Source: Prosthecobacter sp. | Lineage (GTDB): Bacteria > Verrucomicrobiota > Verrucomicrobiia > Verrucomicrobiales > Verrucomicrobiaceae | Direction of reading: 5' to 3' | Assembly: GCF_014879935.1 (NCBI RefSeq) | Contig: NZ_JACSRD010000072.1 | Location: 1 to 33,987, forward strand | DNA length: 33,987 nucleotides | Translations under genes and position numbers: made by a program | The notes under the pieces: model-generated | Database searches by the model: none | What the model was told of the DNA's origin: nothing | Seen by the model: the letters and a program-made list of their open reading frames with translations, nothing else | Shown here: positions 16,416 through 23,902 of the stretch, piece by piece | How the letters are laid out: every line of letters starts with the position of its first letter | How positions within the stretch are numbered: the stretch's first letter is position 1

Positions 16416-16904
16416 ATGACCAAAGCCATCGCCATGCTCAACGAGTTCAAGCAGTTCATCCTCAAGGGCAACGTCATCGAGTTGTCCACCGGTGTCATCA
16501 TCGGTGCCGCCTTCACCGGGATCGTGACCGCATTCACCAAAGGCATCGTGGAGCCGCTGCTGGCGCTGATTGGCAGTGGTCCGAATCCAAAGCTGGGCAT
16601 CCCTCTGCGTGAGACGGCGGTGCAGGTGGCAAAACTGGGTGCGGATGGCAAACCGGTGATGGAAAACGGCCAGCCGGTGATGGAAACGGTGAAGAAGGTG
16701 ATCGAACTTGATCTTGGTGGCATCATTGGCGCGGTGATCAGCTTTTTGATCACCGCTGCGGTCGTGTTCTTTGTGATCATCAAGCCGATGAACAAGCTGA
16801 TGTCGATGATGAAGAAGCAGGAGGCTGCGGCTCCGCCGCCTCCTCCGCCTGCGGATGTGGTTCTGCTGACGGAGATCCGCGATCTGCTCAAAAAACAGGG
16901 CTGA
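16416..16904 (+). CDS. mscL: Large-conductance mechanosensitive channel MscL
   Basis: The protein has 162 residues and opens under membrane tension to release solutes on osmotic downshock. The N-terminal helix FKQFILKGNVIELSTGV and first membrane helix IIGAAFTGIVTAFTKGIVEPL match the family. The second helix is GGIIGAVISFLITAAVVFFVI, followed by the conserved IKPMNKLM. A start at Met7 (16434, MLNEFKQF) would match the E. coli start better; the choice is open. The periplasmic loop is longer than usual and contains a small internal repeat (PVMENGQPVMET). The end is proline-rich and then helical. Its stop codon directly abuts the stop of dnaB on the other strand. Confidence 0.93.
   Translation: MTKAIAMLNEFKQFILKGNVIELSTGVIIGAAFTGIVTAFTKGIVEPLLALIGSGPNPKLGIPLRETAVQVAKLGADGKPVMENGQPVMETVKKVIELDLGGIIGAVISFLITAAVVFFVIIKPMNKLMSMMKKQEAAAPPPPPPADVVLLTEIRDLLKKQG
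16653..16689 (+). repeat. Short tandem repeat in the mscL periplasmic-loop coding region
   Basis: CCGGTGATGGAAAACGG (16653-16669) is repeated as CCGGTGATGGAAACGG (16674-16689), differing by one A. The reading frame is kept, encoding PVMENGQPVMETV. It may be a recent small duplication. Confidence 0.6.
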
Positions 16905-18416
16905 TCACGGCGACTCGGCCTCCTCGGCGCGTTCGACGAAACGCATGGCGTGGTCGATGAAGCGCAACGGCACGTCGTCGGTGGGGCCGTTGCGGTTCTT
17001 CGCCAGGATGAGCAGCGCCTCGCCGCGTTTCTTCTCTTCGGCTTCCTCGTCCTCGACTTCCATCTTCGCTCCAGCGTAGTCGGCGCGGGTGAGGAGGCCG
17101 ACCATGTCGGCGTCCTGCTCGATGGAGCCGGATTCACGCAGGTCGGAGAGCACCGGACGCTGGCCTTTGCGGGATTCGACCGCACGATTGAGCTGGGCGA
17201 GCACGATCACGGGCACGTTCAGTTCTTTGGCGATGCCTTTGATGCCGGCGGAGATTTCAGCGATCTCGATCTGGCGGTTGTCCTTCGCACGACGGCTGCC
17301 GCTGGTGACGAGCTGCAGGTAGTCGATCATGATCATCTGGATGTTGTGCTGTTTTTTCAGCCGTCGGGACTTGGCGCGCATCTCCATGATGTCGAGGCCG
17401 GGCGTCTCATCGATGAAGATCTGCGCCTTCTGAAGATCACGGGTGGCTTTGGCCAGCGCGTCCTGCTGCGCCCGTGAGAGCAGGCCGCGTGACAGATCCT
17501 GCATGCTGAGCCGGGCACGTGAGACGAGAAGACGACGGACGAGCATCGTGGCGCTCATTTCGAGGGAGAACACAACGCAGGGTGAATTGCAGTCCACGGC
17601 GATGTGTTCGACGATGTTCATCGCGAGCGAGGTCTTTCCCATCGAAGGACGGGCGGCGATGACGAACATTTCGCCGCCCTGCAGGCCGGAACTCATGCTG
17701 TCGAGCTTTGAGTAGCCGGTGGACAAACCACGAAGCTGTCCGGGATGCTCCAGCATGTATTGGATGCTGTCGATCGCATCCATGACGTGCGTGGAGAGCG
17801 ACTTGATGCCTTCCTTCGCACCCGACGACTCGCGCACGGCGAGGATGCGCTGCTCCGCGTGGTCGATGAGTGTGTCGAGGTTCTCATCCATCTGCTCCTT
17901 CCCATGCTCATAGGCATGATGGATGTTGAGCGAGCTGGCGTGGATGAGCTCGCGCAGGATGTGCTTGTCGAGAACGATCTTCTTATAGAACGGAAAATGC
18001 GCCGTGATGGGAACGAAGGCGAACAACTCGGAGATCGCCGCCGCGCCGCCCACTTTGTCGAGCAGGTTCTGGTCACGCAGCGCATGGGTGAGCGTGACTG
18101 GATCGACAGGAAGGTTCTTGTCGTAACACTCCAGCAGCTTCTCGTAGATGGTGCGGTTCGCCTCATGGTAAAAGGCGAGCGCCGGGAGGTTCACGCGGCA
18201 TTCGCTCAGACGCTCGACGGGGTCCTGGAGCAGGCAGGACAGCACGCCTTTCTCAGCCTCGTCACTGAAGGGCAGGGCGCGGTTGAAGGAGGCGAGCAGT
18301 TCCTCGGCGCTGGGGATCTCGTTGCGCTTTTTGAAATTTTCCCGGGCTTTCGCAGGCGCGGCAGCACCTTCCGGAGGGGCGGCGGCTGCGGCGCTGGGAG
18401 ATGTGATTTCTGCCAT
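16905..18416 (-). CDS. dnaB: Replicative DNA helicase DnaB
   Basis: The protein has 503 residues from the Met at 18416 (MAEITSPSAA). The frame is open to 18602, but the extra 62 residues have no family similarity and would overlap the promoter region of the divergent gene. An Ala/Pro-rich leader of about 25 residues precedes the N-terminal domain (about 45-150, LPFSDEAEKGVLSCLLQD). The RecA-like motor domain has Walker A ARPSMGKT at 255-262, a Walker B stretch IQMIMIDYLQLV and the DnaB motifs ELNVPVIVLAQLNRAVE and LSDLRESGSIEQDADM. It unwinds DNA at the replication fork. It is convergent and stop-to-stop with mscL, and divergent from the Sel1-repeat gene. dnaN lies 2.9 kb away. Confidence 0.95.
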   Translation of the reverse strand: MAEITSPSAAAAAPPEGAAAPAKARENFKKRNEIPSAEELLASFNRALPFSDEAEKGVLSCLLQDPVERLSECRVNLPALAFYHEANRTIYEKLLECYDKNLPVDPVTLTHALRDQNLLDKVGGAAAISELFAFVPITAHFPFYKKIVLDKHILRELIHASSLNIHHAYEHGKEQMDENLDTLIDHAEQRILAVRESSGAKEGIKSLSTHVMDAIDSIQYMLEHPGQLRGLSTGYSKLDSMSSGLQGGEMFVIAARPSMGKTSLAMNIVEHIAVDCNSPCVVFSLEMSATMLVRRLLVSRARLSMQDLSRGLLSRAQQDALAKATRDLQKAQIFIDETPGLDIMEMRAKSRRLKKQHNIQMIMIDYLQLVTSGSRRAKDNRQIEIAEISAGIKGIAKELNVPVIVLAQLNRAVESRKGQRPVLSDLRESGSIEQDADMVGLLTRADYAGAKMEVEDEEAEEKKRGEALLILAKNRNGPTDDVPLRFIDHAMRFVERAEEAESP

Positions 18417-18607
18417 AAAAGGGCGGCCAGAATGGCAGCCTGAAGGAATCGCGTCAACGGCGCAGCCTGGGGAGTTTGTGTGCGAGACTTCGGAGGCGTT
18501 AACAAAAAACTTTTCACCAAAAGCTTGATTTCCATGGGCTTTCTTCTGAAAAATGAACGCTCCCCGCATCGCCGGGTCCAAAACGCCCCTCGCCCCAATC
18601 AACCACT

Positions 18608-20329
18608 ATGCTACTCACAGCCATCAAACTGAAACTCGCGGCTCTCGTCGCGGTCGCCGGCATCGACACTGCCGAAATGCCCGGAGCATCGAAAGAATTT
18701 GTCGATATCCTCACGACGCTTGAAACCGAACAGAAGAAGGTTCAGGCAAGCCCCGGTGCCAACAACGCGGACATCAACAAGGCATTCAATGACGCGGTCG
18801 CGAAGGTTCGTGAACTCGCCCAGAAGAAGGACAAGGACGCGCTTTACGCGCTCGCTCACTGGGGAGTGCTGAGCGGAGCCAACATCAATGAGGTGGCTGC
18901 TCTTTACCGCGAAGCCGCCAATGCGGGCCAGACTCTTGCCAAATCGGAACTCGCTCAGGTGCTGATGCAGGCTGGCGCGCAGAATCCTGCGGCGGTCAAG
19001 GAAGCGATCGGTCTGATCAAGGAAGCCGAAGCGGCTGACAACAAGGTGGCCCGCCGCATGCTGGCCCAACTGCACCTCCAGGGCGTCACAGAAGGCGAAA
19101 AAGGCACGGTGATCGTGGAGAAGAGCGTTGAGAAGGCGAAGGCGCTGCTCGAACAGGGCAACAAGGCGGGTGACGGCGAGGCGACCCTCGGCCTGGCCCA
19201 GCTTTACTCCGCTGGAGTGGAAGGCGTCCCGCAGGATCACCAGAAGGCGCTCGATTACCTCATCGAAGCTGGCAAGCAGGGCAACGCGGTCGCTCTCAGC
19301 ACCTATGGCGCCCGCTTGCTTAATGGCGATCCTGACACCAAGGACAGCCCGAAGCTGGTCAAGAAGGACGTGGCCGCCGCGCTGAAGATGTTCGACGACG
19401 CTGCTGCCAAGGGGCTTGCCGCCGCCAACCGCATTCTCGGCCAGATTTATGAAAACGGTGTCGGCGCGAACGGTGCCGATGTGAAGCAGGACGTGACGAA
19501 GGCCTTCGAATACTACACCAAGGCCGCCAACGGCAGCGATCCGCAGGCTCTCTTCCGCCTCGGCAATGCGTTCGAAACCGGCATCATCAAGGACCCGAAG
19601 GGCAAGCGTGACGACAAGGACAACATCCTCATTCAGCCCAATCCGAAGAGCGCCCTCGATCTCTACCGTCTCGCTGCCCAGAACAATCTGGCCGAGGCCT
19701 TCTACAACGTCGGTGTCTATTATGAAACCGGCACTGTGGTGGACAAAGACCCTCAAAAGGCCTTCGCCTTCCACATGAAGGCCGCCACCGCTGGCATCGC
19801 CCAGGCCATGAACCGCCTCGCCGGTCTTTACGCAAATGGCACCGGCACCACGCAGGACCTTGTCGCTGCCGCCGGCTGGTATCAGCGTGCCGCTGACATG
19901 GGCTTCGCCCCTGCGCAGATCGCCCTCGGCATCCTGTATGAGCAGGGCGCAGGTGTCCGCCAGAGCCGCACGGTGGCCGCCGGTCACTACTCCGACGCCG
20001 CCCAGCAGGGCAATGCGCTCGCGATGCTCCGTCTGGCGAATCTGTATGCCGTGGGTGTTGTTCCAGGCACGCCGGAACTCGCTCGTGCGTGGGCCTATGC
20101 CAAGCAGGCTGACGAACTCGCTGAAAAAGGCGGCAGCCAGGCTGACAAGGACGTGACCGCGAATGTGATCAAGCAGCTCGAAGGCAAAATGAAGCCTGAG
20201 GAAGTCACGGAAGCCAAGAAGATCTTCGACAAGCTGCCGAAGCCCCAGGGTGGCGCAGCCGCTCCTGCACCGGCTCCGGCCGCGGCACCTGCCGCCGCTC
20301 CGAAAGGTGATGCGAAGAAGAGCAAATAA
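18608..20329 (+). CDS. Sel1-like (TPR-type) repeat protein
   Basis: The protein has 573 residues. From about residue 75 to 510 it is made of Sel1-like repeats, roughly 36-residue helix pairs with the A-x4-G-x2-Y-x2-G-x-G-V pattern. Examples are LAQLYSAGVEGVPQDHQKAL, LGQIYENGVGANGADVKQD, LAGLYANGTGTTQDLVAAAG and LGILYEQGAGVRQSRTVAAG. Such repeats bind partner proteins. The N-terminus (MLLTAIKLKLAALVAVAG) is hydrophobic but short and lacks a clear cleavage site, so the location is uncertain. The last 35 residues are a Pro/Ala tail ending in Lys and Ser. It is divergent from dnaB and followed by a clear terminator. No enzyme domain is seen; a scaffold role is likely. Confidence 0.85.
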   Translation: MLLTAIKLKLAALVAVAGIDTAEMPGASKEFVDILTTLETEQKKVQASPGANNADINKAFNDAVAKVRELAQKKDKDALYALAHWGVLSGANINEVAALYREAANAGQTLAKSELAQVLMQAGAQNPAAVKEAIGLIKEAEAADNKVARRMLAQLHLQGVTEGEKGTVIVEKSVEKAKALLEQGNKAGDGEATLGLAQLYSAGVEGVPQDHQKALDYLIEAGKQGNAVALSTYGARLLNGDPDTKDSPKLVKKDVAAALKMFDDAAAKGLAAANRILGQIYENGVGANGADVKQDVTKAFEYYTKAANGSDPQALFRLGNAFETGIIKDPKGKRDDKDNILIQPNPKSALDLYRLAAQNNLAEAFYNVGVYYETGTVVDKDPQKAFAFHMKAATAGIAQAMNRLAGLYANGTGTTQDLVAAAGWYQRAADMGFAPAQIALGILYEQGAGVRQSRTVAAGHYSDAAQQGNALAMLRLANLYAVGVVPGTPELARAWAYAKQADELAEKGGSQADKDVTANVIKQLEGKMKPEEVTEAKKIFDKLPKPQGGAAAPAPAPAAAPAAAPKGDAKKSK

Positions 20330-20361
20330 CTGCTTGTCAAAACAGACCTCTTTGCTAGTCT

Positions 20362-20395
20362 CCGGCTCCCCAAAACCAGGGGAGCCGGTTTTTTA
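20362..20395 (+). terminator. Rho-independent terminator after the Sel1-repeat gene
   Basis: A perfect 10-base-pair GC-rich stem (20362-20371 with 20379-20388) closes the loop AAAACCA and is followed directly by six T. It separates the Sel1-repeat gene from the tRNA gene that starts at 20400. Confidence 0.92.
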
Positions 20396-20399
20396 TTCC

Positions 20400-20475
20400 G
20401 GGGCATTAGCTCAGTTGGTAGAGCGCCTGCATGGCATGCAGGAGGTCAGCGGTTCGAACCCGCTATGCTCCACCA
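20400..20475 (+). tRNA. tRNA-Ala, anticodon GGC
   Basis: The 76 bases fold into a full cloverleaf: acceptor GGGGCAT with ATGCTCC, D arm GCTC-GAGC, anticodon stem CCTGC-GCAGG with loop ATGGCAT, T arm AGCGG-TTCGAAC-CCGCT, discriminator A and encoded CCA. The loop places GGC at the anticodon, reading GCC and GCT alanine codons. The G3:U70 wobble pair, the identity element for alanyl-tRNA synthetase, is present. It starts only five bases after the terminator of the preceding gene. Confidence 0.97.
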
Positions 20476-20499
20476 AACCCGTGTGCAGGATCGAAGCCG

Positions 20500-21189
20500 A
20501 TGAAGCCTTTGCGGATCCTTGTCCTGACGAGCATCGTCTTGCTGCCGTGTGGATCCTCCAGCCGTGAAGTTCAGAGTCACGGACTGCAATTTGAGCGATG
20601 GCTGCGGGAGACATTCTTTGGCGGATACGTTCCAGCCAGCCAGACGCAGAAATGGGACATACCGGCGTCAGCGAATCCCGATCACGGCGGAATTCCCGTG
20701 AATCCGAAGGCCGCCAAGCATGGAACGCCCGTCGGGCTCGGCGATGCCTTGCGGCAGTTCGACATCGATGAACCCTTCATGCTGATCGTCGGCTTCTGGG
20801 ATCAGGTGTCGCCGGAGGAGAAGCGCTGGACGAATGTGCAGGCGGTGAAGGTGAGGCCCCTGGTGTGGCAGCGTCTCTGGGCACCCGTCACGCGTGAAGA
20901 CCTCGAAAAGCTGGACGCTGTGATCAAGGACAAGACGCTCAGCCTGGAGGAGAGCCGCCAGCGGGCACAGGCGATCAAAACAAAGCCGCCCTTCACCGAG
21001 GCCGTGATTCAGGTGAACCCGAAGATCGATGGCAGCCAGCGGCGGCTGCAGTGCAGCCTGCGTTTCGACGACTTTTTCAAGCACCTGGCGGTCGAGGCGT
21101 CGCCGGAGCGGACGACCCGGCCACGCATTTTTGGAGTGGCGGTGCCTGTGGTGTTTGAATCCGTTCCTCGCAGGCTGGACCCGCCCTGA
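20500..21189 (+). CDS. Exported protein with restriction-endonuclease-like motifs
   Basis: The protein has 229 residues from the Met at 20500 (MKPLRILVLTSIVLLPCGSS). That segment is a signal peptide or possibly a lipoprotein signal, although LLPC is a poor lipobox. The frame upstream runs into the tRNA and is ignored. The mature part starts HGLQFERWLRETFFGGY, then KWDIPA, then GGIPVNPKAAKHGTPVGLGD, DALRQF and FMLIVGFWDQ. This order (helix with Glu, Asp, x-P-K, beta strand) resembles a PD-(D/E)XK nuclease core, with D in KWDIP and K in NPK as candidate catalytic residues. The assignment is tentative; Asn replaces the usual Asp/Glu before the Lys. It begins 25 bases after the tRNA-Ala gene. Confidence 0.55.
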   Translation: MKPLRILVLTSIVLLPCGSSSREVQSHGLQFERWLRETFFGGYVPASQTQKWDIPASANPDHGGIPVNPKAAKHGTPVGLGDALRQFDIDEPFMLIVGFWDQVSPEEKRWTNVQAVKVRPLVWQRLWAPVTREDLEKLDAVIKDKTLSLEESRQRAQAIKTKPPFTEAVIQVNPKIDGSQRRLQCSLRFDDFFKHLAVEASPERTTRPRIFGVAVPVVFESVPRRLDPP

Positions 21190-21260
21190 GGACGAAGGAA
21201 TCCACATTGCAGTTAGACACCTGGATTTTTCTCCTCAATATCCTTGCCGTTTACTCGGGG

Positions 21261-21272
21261 TTTGTTAACAAA
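21261..21272. promoter_or_regulatory. Perfect 12-base palindrome upstream of dnaN
   Basis: TTTGTTAACAAA is self-complementary over all 12 bases and lies 22 bases before the dnaN start at 21295. The core GTTAACAAA recurs near 18498 in the gap between dnaB and the Sel1-repeat gene. It may be an operator for replication genes, or chance in an AT-rich leader. Confidence 0.35.
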
Positions 21273-21294
21273 TCGCCCCAAAGCAGGCATTTTT

Positions 21295-22392
21295 ATGAAG
21301 TTCACCATCAGCAAGGAATCCTTCCTGGGCGCCATCAACCAAGTCCAGCATGTGGTCAGTTCGCGCACCACTCTAGCCATCCTTTCCAACGTCCTGCTCA
21401 AGGCCAGGGATGGTGTGCTCGAACTCACCACCACGGATCTCGACGTCGGTGTGACTTGTTCCGTGCCTGCGGAGGTCGATGAACCGGGGGCGACGACGCT
21501 TCCCGCCCGCCGTCTGGCCACGATCGTCCGCGAGCTGCCCGCCGAGGAGATCGAGGTCAAGGTGGATGAGAAAAATGTCGCCTCGATCCGCAGCGGCCCC
21601 AGCTTTTTCAAGGTCCTGGGCCTCACCAGCGAGGAATTTCCCGCGCTGCCGCGCTTTGATGACGCCCGGGAATTCAAGATCGAGCAGCAGATGCTGCGCG
21701 ACTGCCTGCGCAAGACCAGCTACGCCATCTCCACCGACGAGACACGCTACGTGCTCAACGGCATCCTGTTTTCCTTCAAGGAAAACGCCCTCACGATGGT
21801 GGCCACGGACGGCCGCCGTCTGGCGATGGTGGAGCAGGAGCTCGAATTCCCGCAGAGCCAGGAGATCGACATCATCGTGCCGACCAAGGCGGTGAACGAG
21901 CTTTCCCGCCTGCTGGGTGACTCCGGGGAGGTCTCCATCCGAGTCACCGGTTCGCAGGTGGGATTTGACCTCGGCGACAGCTTCCTTGTCAGCAAACTGA
22001 TCGACGGCAACTACCCCAACTACCGTCAGGTCATCCCTGGAGAGTCGAAGGAGCGCATCCCGCTGGATCGTGAAGGCTTCCTCCGCGCGATCTCCCGCGT
22101 CTCGCTGCTCACGACCGACAAGTCGAACTCCATCAAGTTCATCTTCACGCCGGGCAGTGTCGAGATCGTCGCCTCCTCGCCAGACGTGGGCGAGGCGCGT
22201 GAAACGCTCGCGATCAACTACAAGGGCGTGCCGATCACCATCGCCTTCAATCCCGAGTTCGCCATGGCACCGCTGCGCAATTTGAGCGCGGACGAGGTGC
22301 ATCTGCATCTGATCGATGAAATCAGCCCCGGTGTGCTGCGCAGCGGCACGAACTTCCTCTACGTGCTCATGCCGATGCGCGTGAACGCCTGA
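21295..22392 (+). CDS. dnaN: DNA polymerase III beta subunit (sliding clamp)
   Basis: The protein has 365 residues, the usual length. I chose the Met at 21295 (MKFTISKESFLGAINQVQHV) because it matches the conserved DnaN start; the frame is open back to 21244. Three clamp domains follow in order. Typical segments are LAILSNVLLKA, LELTTTDLDVGV, YAISTDETRYVLNGILFSF, MVATDGRRLAMVE and, at the end, SGTNFLYVLMPMR, close to the usual VxPMR ending. It encircles DNA and tethers the polymerase. Neither dnaA nor recF nor gyrB, its usual neighbours, is adjacent here, and no DnaA-box cluster is visible. Confidence 0.96.
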   Translation: MKFTISKESFLGAINQVQHVVSSRTTLAILSNVLLKARDGVLELTTTDLDVGVTCSVPAEVDEPGATTLPARRLATIVRELPAEEIEVKVDEKNVASIRSGPSFFKVLGLTSEEFPALPRFDDAREFKIEQQMLRDCLRKTSYAISTDETRYVLNGILFSFKENALTMVATDGRRLAMVEQELEFPQSQEIDIIVPTKAVNELSRLLGDSGEVSIRVTGSQVGFDLGDSFLVSKLIDGNYPNYRQVIPGESKERIPLDREGFLRAISRVSLLTTDKSNSIKFIFTPGSVEIVASSPDVGEARETLAINYKGVPITIAFNPEFAMAPLRNLSADEVHLHLIDEISPGVLRSGTNFLYVLMPMRVNA

Positions 22393-22421
22393 TCCACCGG
22401 CCCCTCTCATTCGAAACTGCC

Positions 22422-22925
22422 ATGAAAAGCCGCCTTCCCGCCGCCGCCTTGCTCATTCTGACCGCCGCCAGTCTGCCGGCTTGCTACGGGCCGGCTTATC
22501 CGCCGCCTCCGGGGCGTGGACGCGGCCGCTCGCTCGATGTGCCGCCACGTTATGGAGTGCCGCCGGAGCAGAGCCAGTATTTCGAAGGCGTGGACATGAC
22601 AGATCCGAATGCCTCCGCAGTGCAACCGCCTGACCCGAATGCGCCGCTGAATCCCGGTGATGCGGTCACGCCGCCCCCCGCGCCCGGCAGCAACACTGCA
22701 GTCCCTCCGCCGGTGACGGTCACGCCTCCCGGAACCACGCCTGCACCGGCTCCCACGCCGCCGCCTGCACCCACAGAGATCCCGTATGCGACTCGCATCA
22801 CCGGGAAGCCCGGCTTCGTGAAGAGTCCCTTCGATCCGAACGGCCAGGCCATCGACGTGCGCGATTTCCAGTCCGGCCAGAAGGCCCGCTGCCCCTACAC
22901 GGGCAAGATCTTCCGTGTTCCGTGA
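22422..22925 (+). CDS. Proline-rich lipoprotein of unknown function
   Basis: The protein has 167 residues. A lipoprotein signal peptide (MKSRLPAAALLILTAASLPA) ends before C21 with the lipobox LPAC, so the protein should be lipid-anchored. Residues 22-125 are low-complexity, rich in Pro, Gly, Thr and Ala, and likely unstructured or envelope-spanning. The last 45 residues form a compact conserved-looking segment: ITGKPGFVKSPFDPNGQAID, then VRDFQSGQKARCPYTGKIF and a final RVP. I have the impression that this ending recurs in verrucomicrobial lipoproteins but cannot verify it. The gene is 29 bases after dnaN and may be co-transcribed. Confidence 0.75.
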   Translation: MKSRLPAAALLILTAASLPACYGPAYPPPPGRGRGRSLDVPPRYGVPPEQSQYFEGVDMTDPNASAVQPPDPNAPLNPGDAVTPPPAPGSNTAVPPPVTVTPPGTTPAPAPTPPPAPTEIPYATRITGKPGFVKSPFDPNGQAIDVRDFQSGQKARCPYTGKIFRVP

Positions 22926-23032
22926 CGGGTCCGGGCCCCGCATTGATCCGGCTGCCCGGCATCCCGACGATGACGGCCATTTGTGATGATTGCCTCGCGT
23001 GATGCCCGCACTGGGGCTGACTTTCTCTGATT

Positions 23033-23896
23033 GTGTCCGTCGAACGTTCCATCGCCATCTTCAGCCCAGGCCTGCTGGGCGGTTCCCTGATCAAAACGAT
23101 CCTTCAAAGGCTGCCGGGGGTCGAGATTCGCGTCTGGGCACGTCGCGAGGAGGCCGCCGAGGAGGTGAGGCGGGAGATGCCGGCGGTGTTTGCGTCAACC
23201 AGCGTGCCTGAGGTGGTCCGTGGCACCTCCCTGGCCATCCTGTGCATGCCCATCCAGCACATGCCGGACATCGCACGCCAGATGGCGGCCGCGGAAATGG
23301 CGGATGACCTGCTGGTGACGGATGTCGGCAGTGTGAAAGGCAGTGTGGTGGCTGATTTGGAGCCGATTTTTGCCCCGACGAAGGCCGTCTTCATCGGCAG
23401 CCATCCGATGGCCGGCTCACAACGCACCGGACTGGCAAATGCCACGGGAGACTTGTTTCATCACGCGGCCTGTCTGCTCACCCCGACTGGCGGCAGCCGT
23501 CGCGAGGATGTGGACCGCCTGCGTGCCTTCTGGGTGAAACTGGGCTGCCGTGTGCGGGAGATGACCCCCCAGCAGCATGACCGCTGCGTGGCGCGGATCT
23601 CCCATCTGCCGCATGCCATGGCTGTGCTCACCACGCTGGCCGCCCTGCACGATGACACCAGCGTGCTGGACAGCGCCGCAGGTGGATTTCGCGACACGAC
23701 CCGTGTCGCAGGCGGCGATCCGGCCATGTGGGCGGGAATTTTCCTCAACAACCGCTCGGAGGTCATGTCCGCGCTCGAAGATGCCTCCGGTGTGCTGAGA
23801 GACCTTCTTGAAATGCTCAAAACCATGGACGAAGAAGCGCTCCGCCAGTTCCTCGTCCGGGCCAAGTCCCTGCGCGATCTCCTTCCGGCGGGTTGA
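23033..23896 (+). CDS. tyrA: Prephenate/arogenate dehydrogenase
   Basis: The protein has 287 residues with a GTG start at 23033; no ATG fits the frame. The N-terminal NAD(P)-binding fold shows IAIFSPGLLGGSLIKTIL, and residues about 100-150 have VTDVGSVKG and IGSHPMAGSQRTGLANA, which are typical of TyrA, including the substrate-binding His. The helical C-terminal domain has RISHLPHAMAVLTTLAAL and GGFRDTTRVAGGDPAMWAGI. It oxidatively decarboxylates prephenate (or arogenate) to the tyrosine precursor. No ACT domain is attached. aroA starts six bases after its stop, so both are probably expressed together. Confidence 0.92.
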   Translation: MSVERSIAIFSPGLLGGSLIKTILQRLPGVEIRVWARREEAAEEVRREMPAVFASTSVPEVVRGTSLAILCMPIQHMPDIARQMAAAEMADDLLVTDVGSVKGSVVADLEPIFAPTKAVFIGSHPMAGSQRTGLANATGDLFHHAACLLTPTGGSRREDVDRLRAFWVKLGCRVREMTPQQHDRCVARISHLPHAMAVLTTLAALHDDTSVLDSAAGGFRDTTRVAGGDPAMWAGIFLNNRSEVMSALEDASGVLRDLLEMLKTMDEEALRQFLVRAKSLRDLLPAG

Positions 23897-23902
23897 CGAA
23901 TC

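Noticed and set aside
18417-18602. 62-residue N-terminal extension of DnaB
   Set aside because: The sequence is not DnaB-like and would fill the promoter region shared with the divergent Sel1-repeat gene; the Met at 18416 fits better.
21190-21294. Chromosomal origin beside dnaN
   Set aside because: No DnaA-box cluster or AT-rich unwinding region is seen, and dnaA is absent; only a single palindrome is present.
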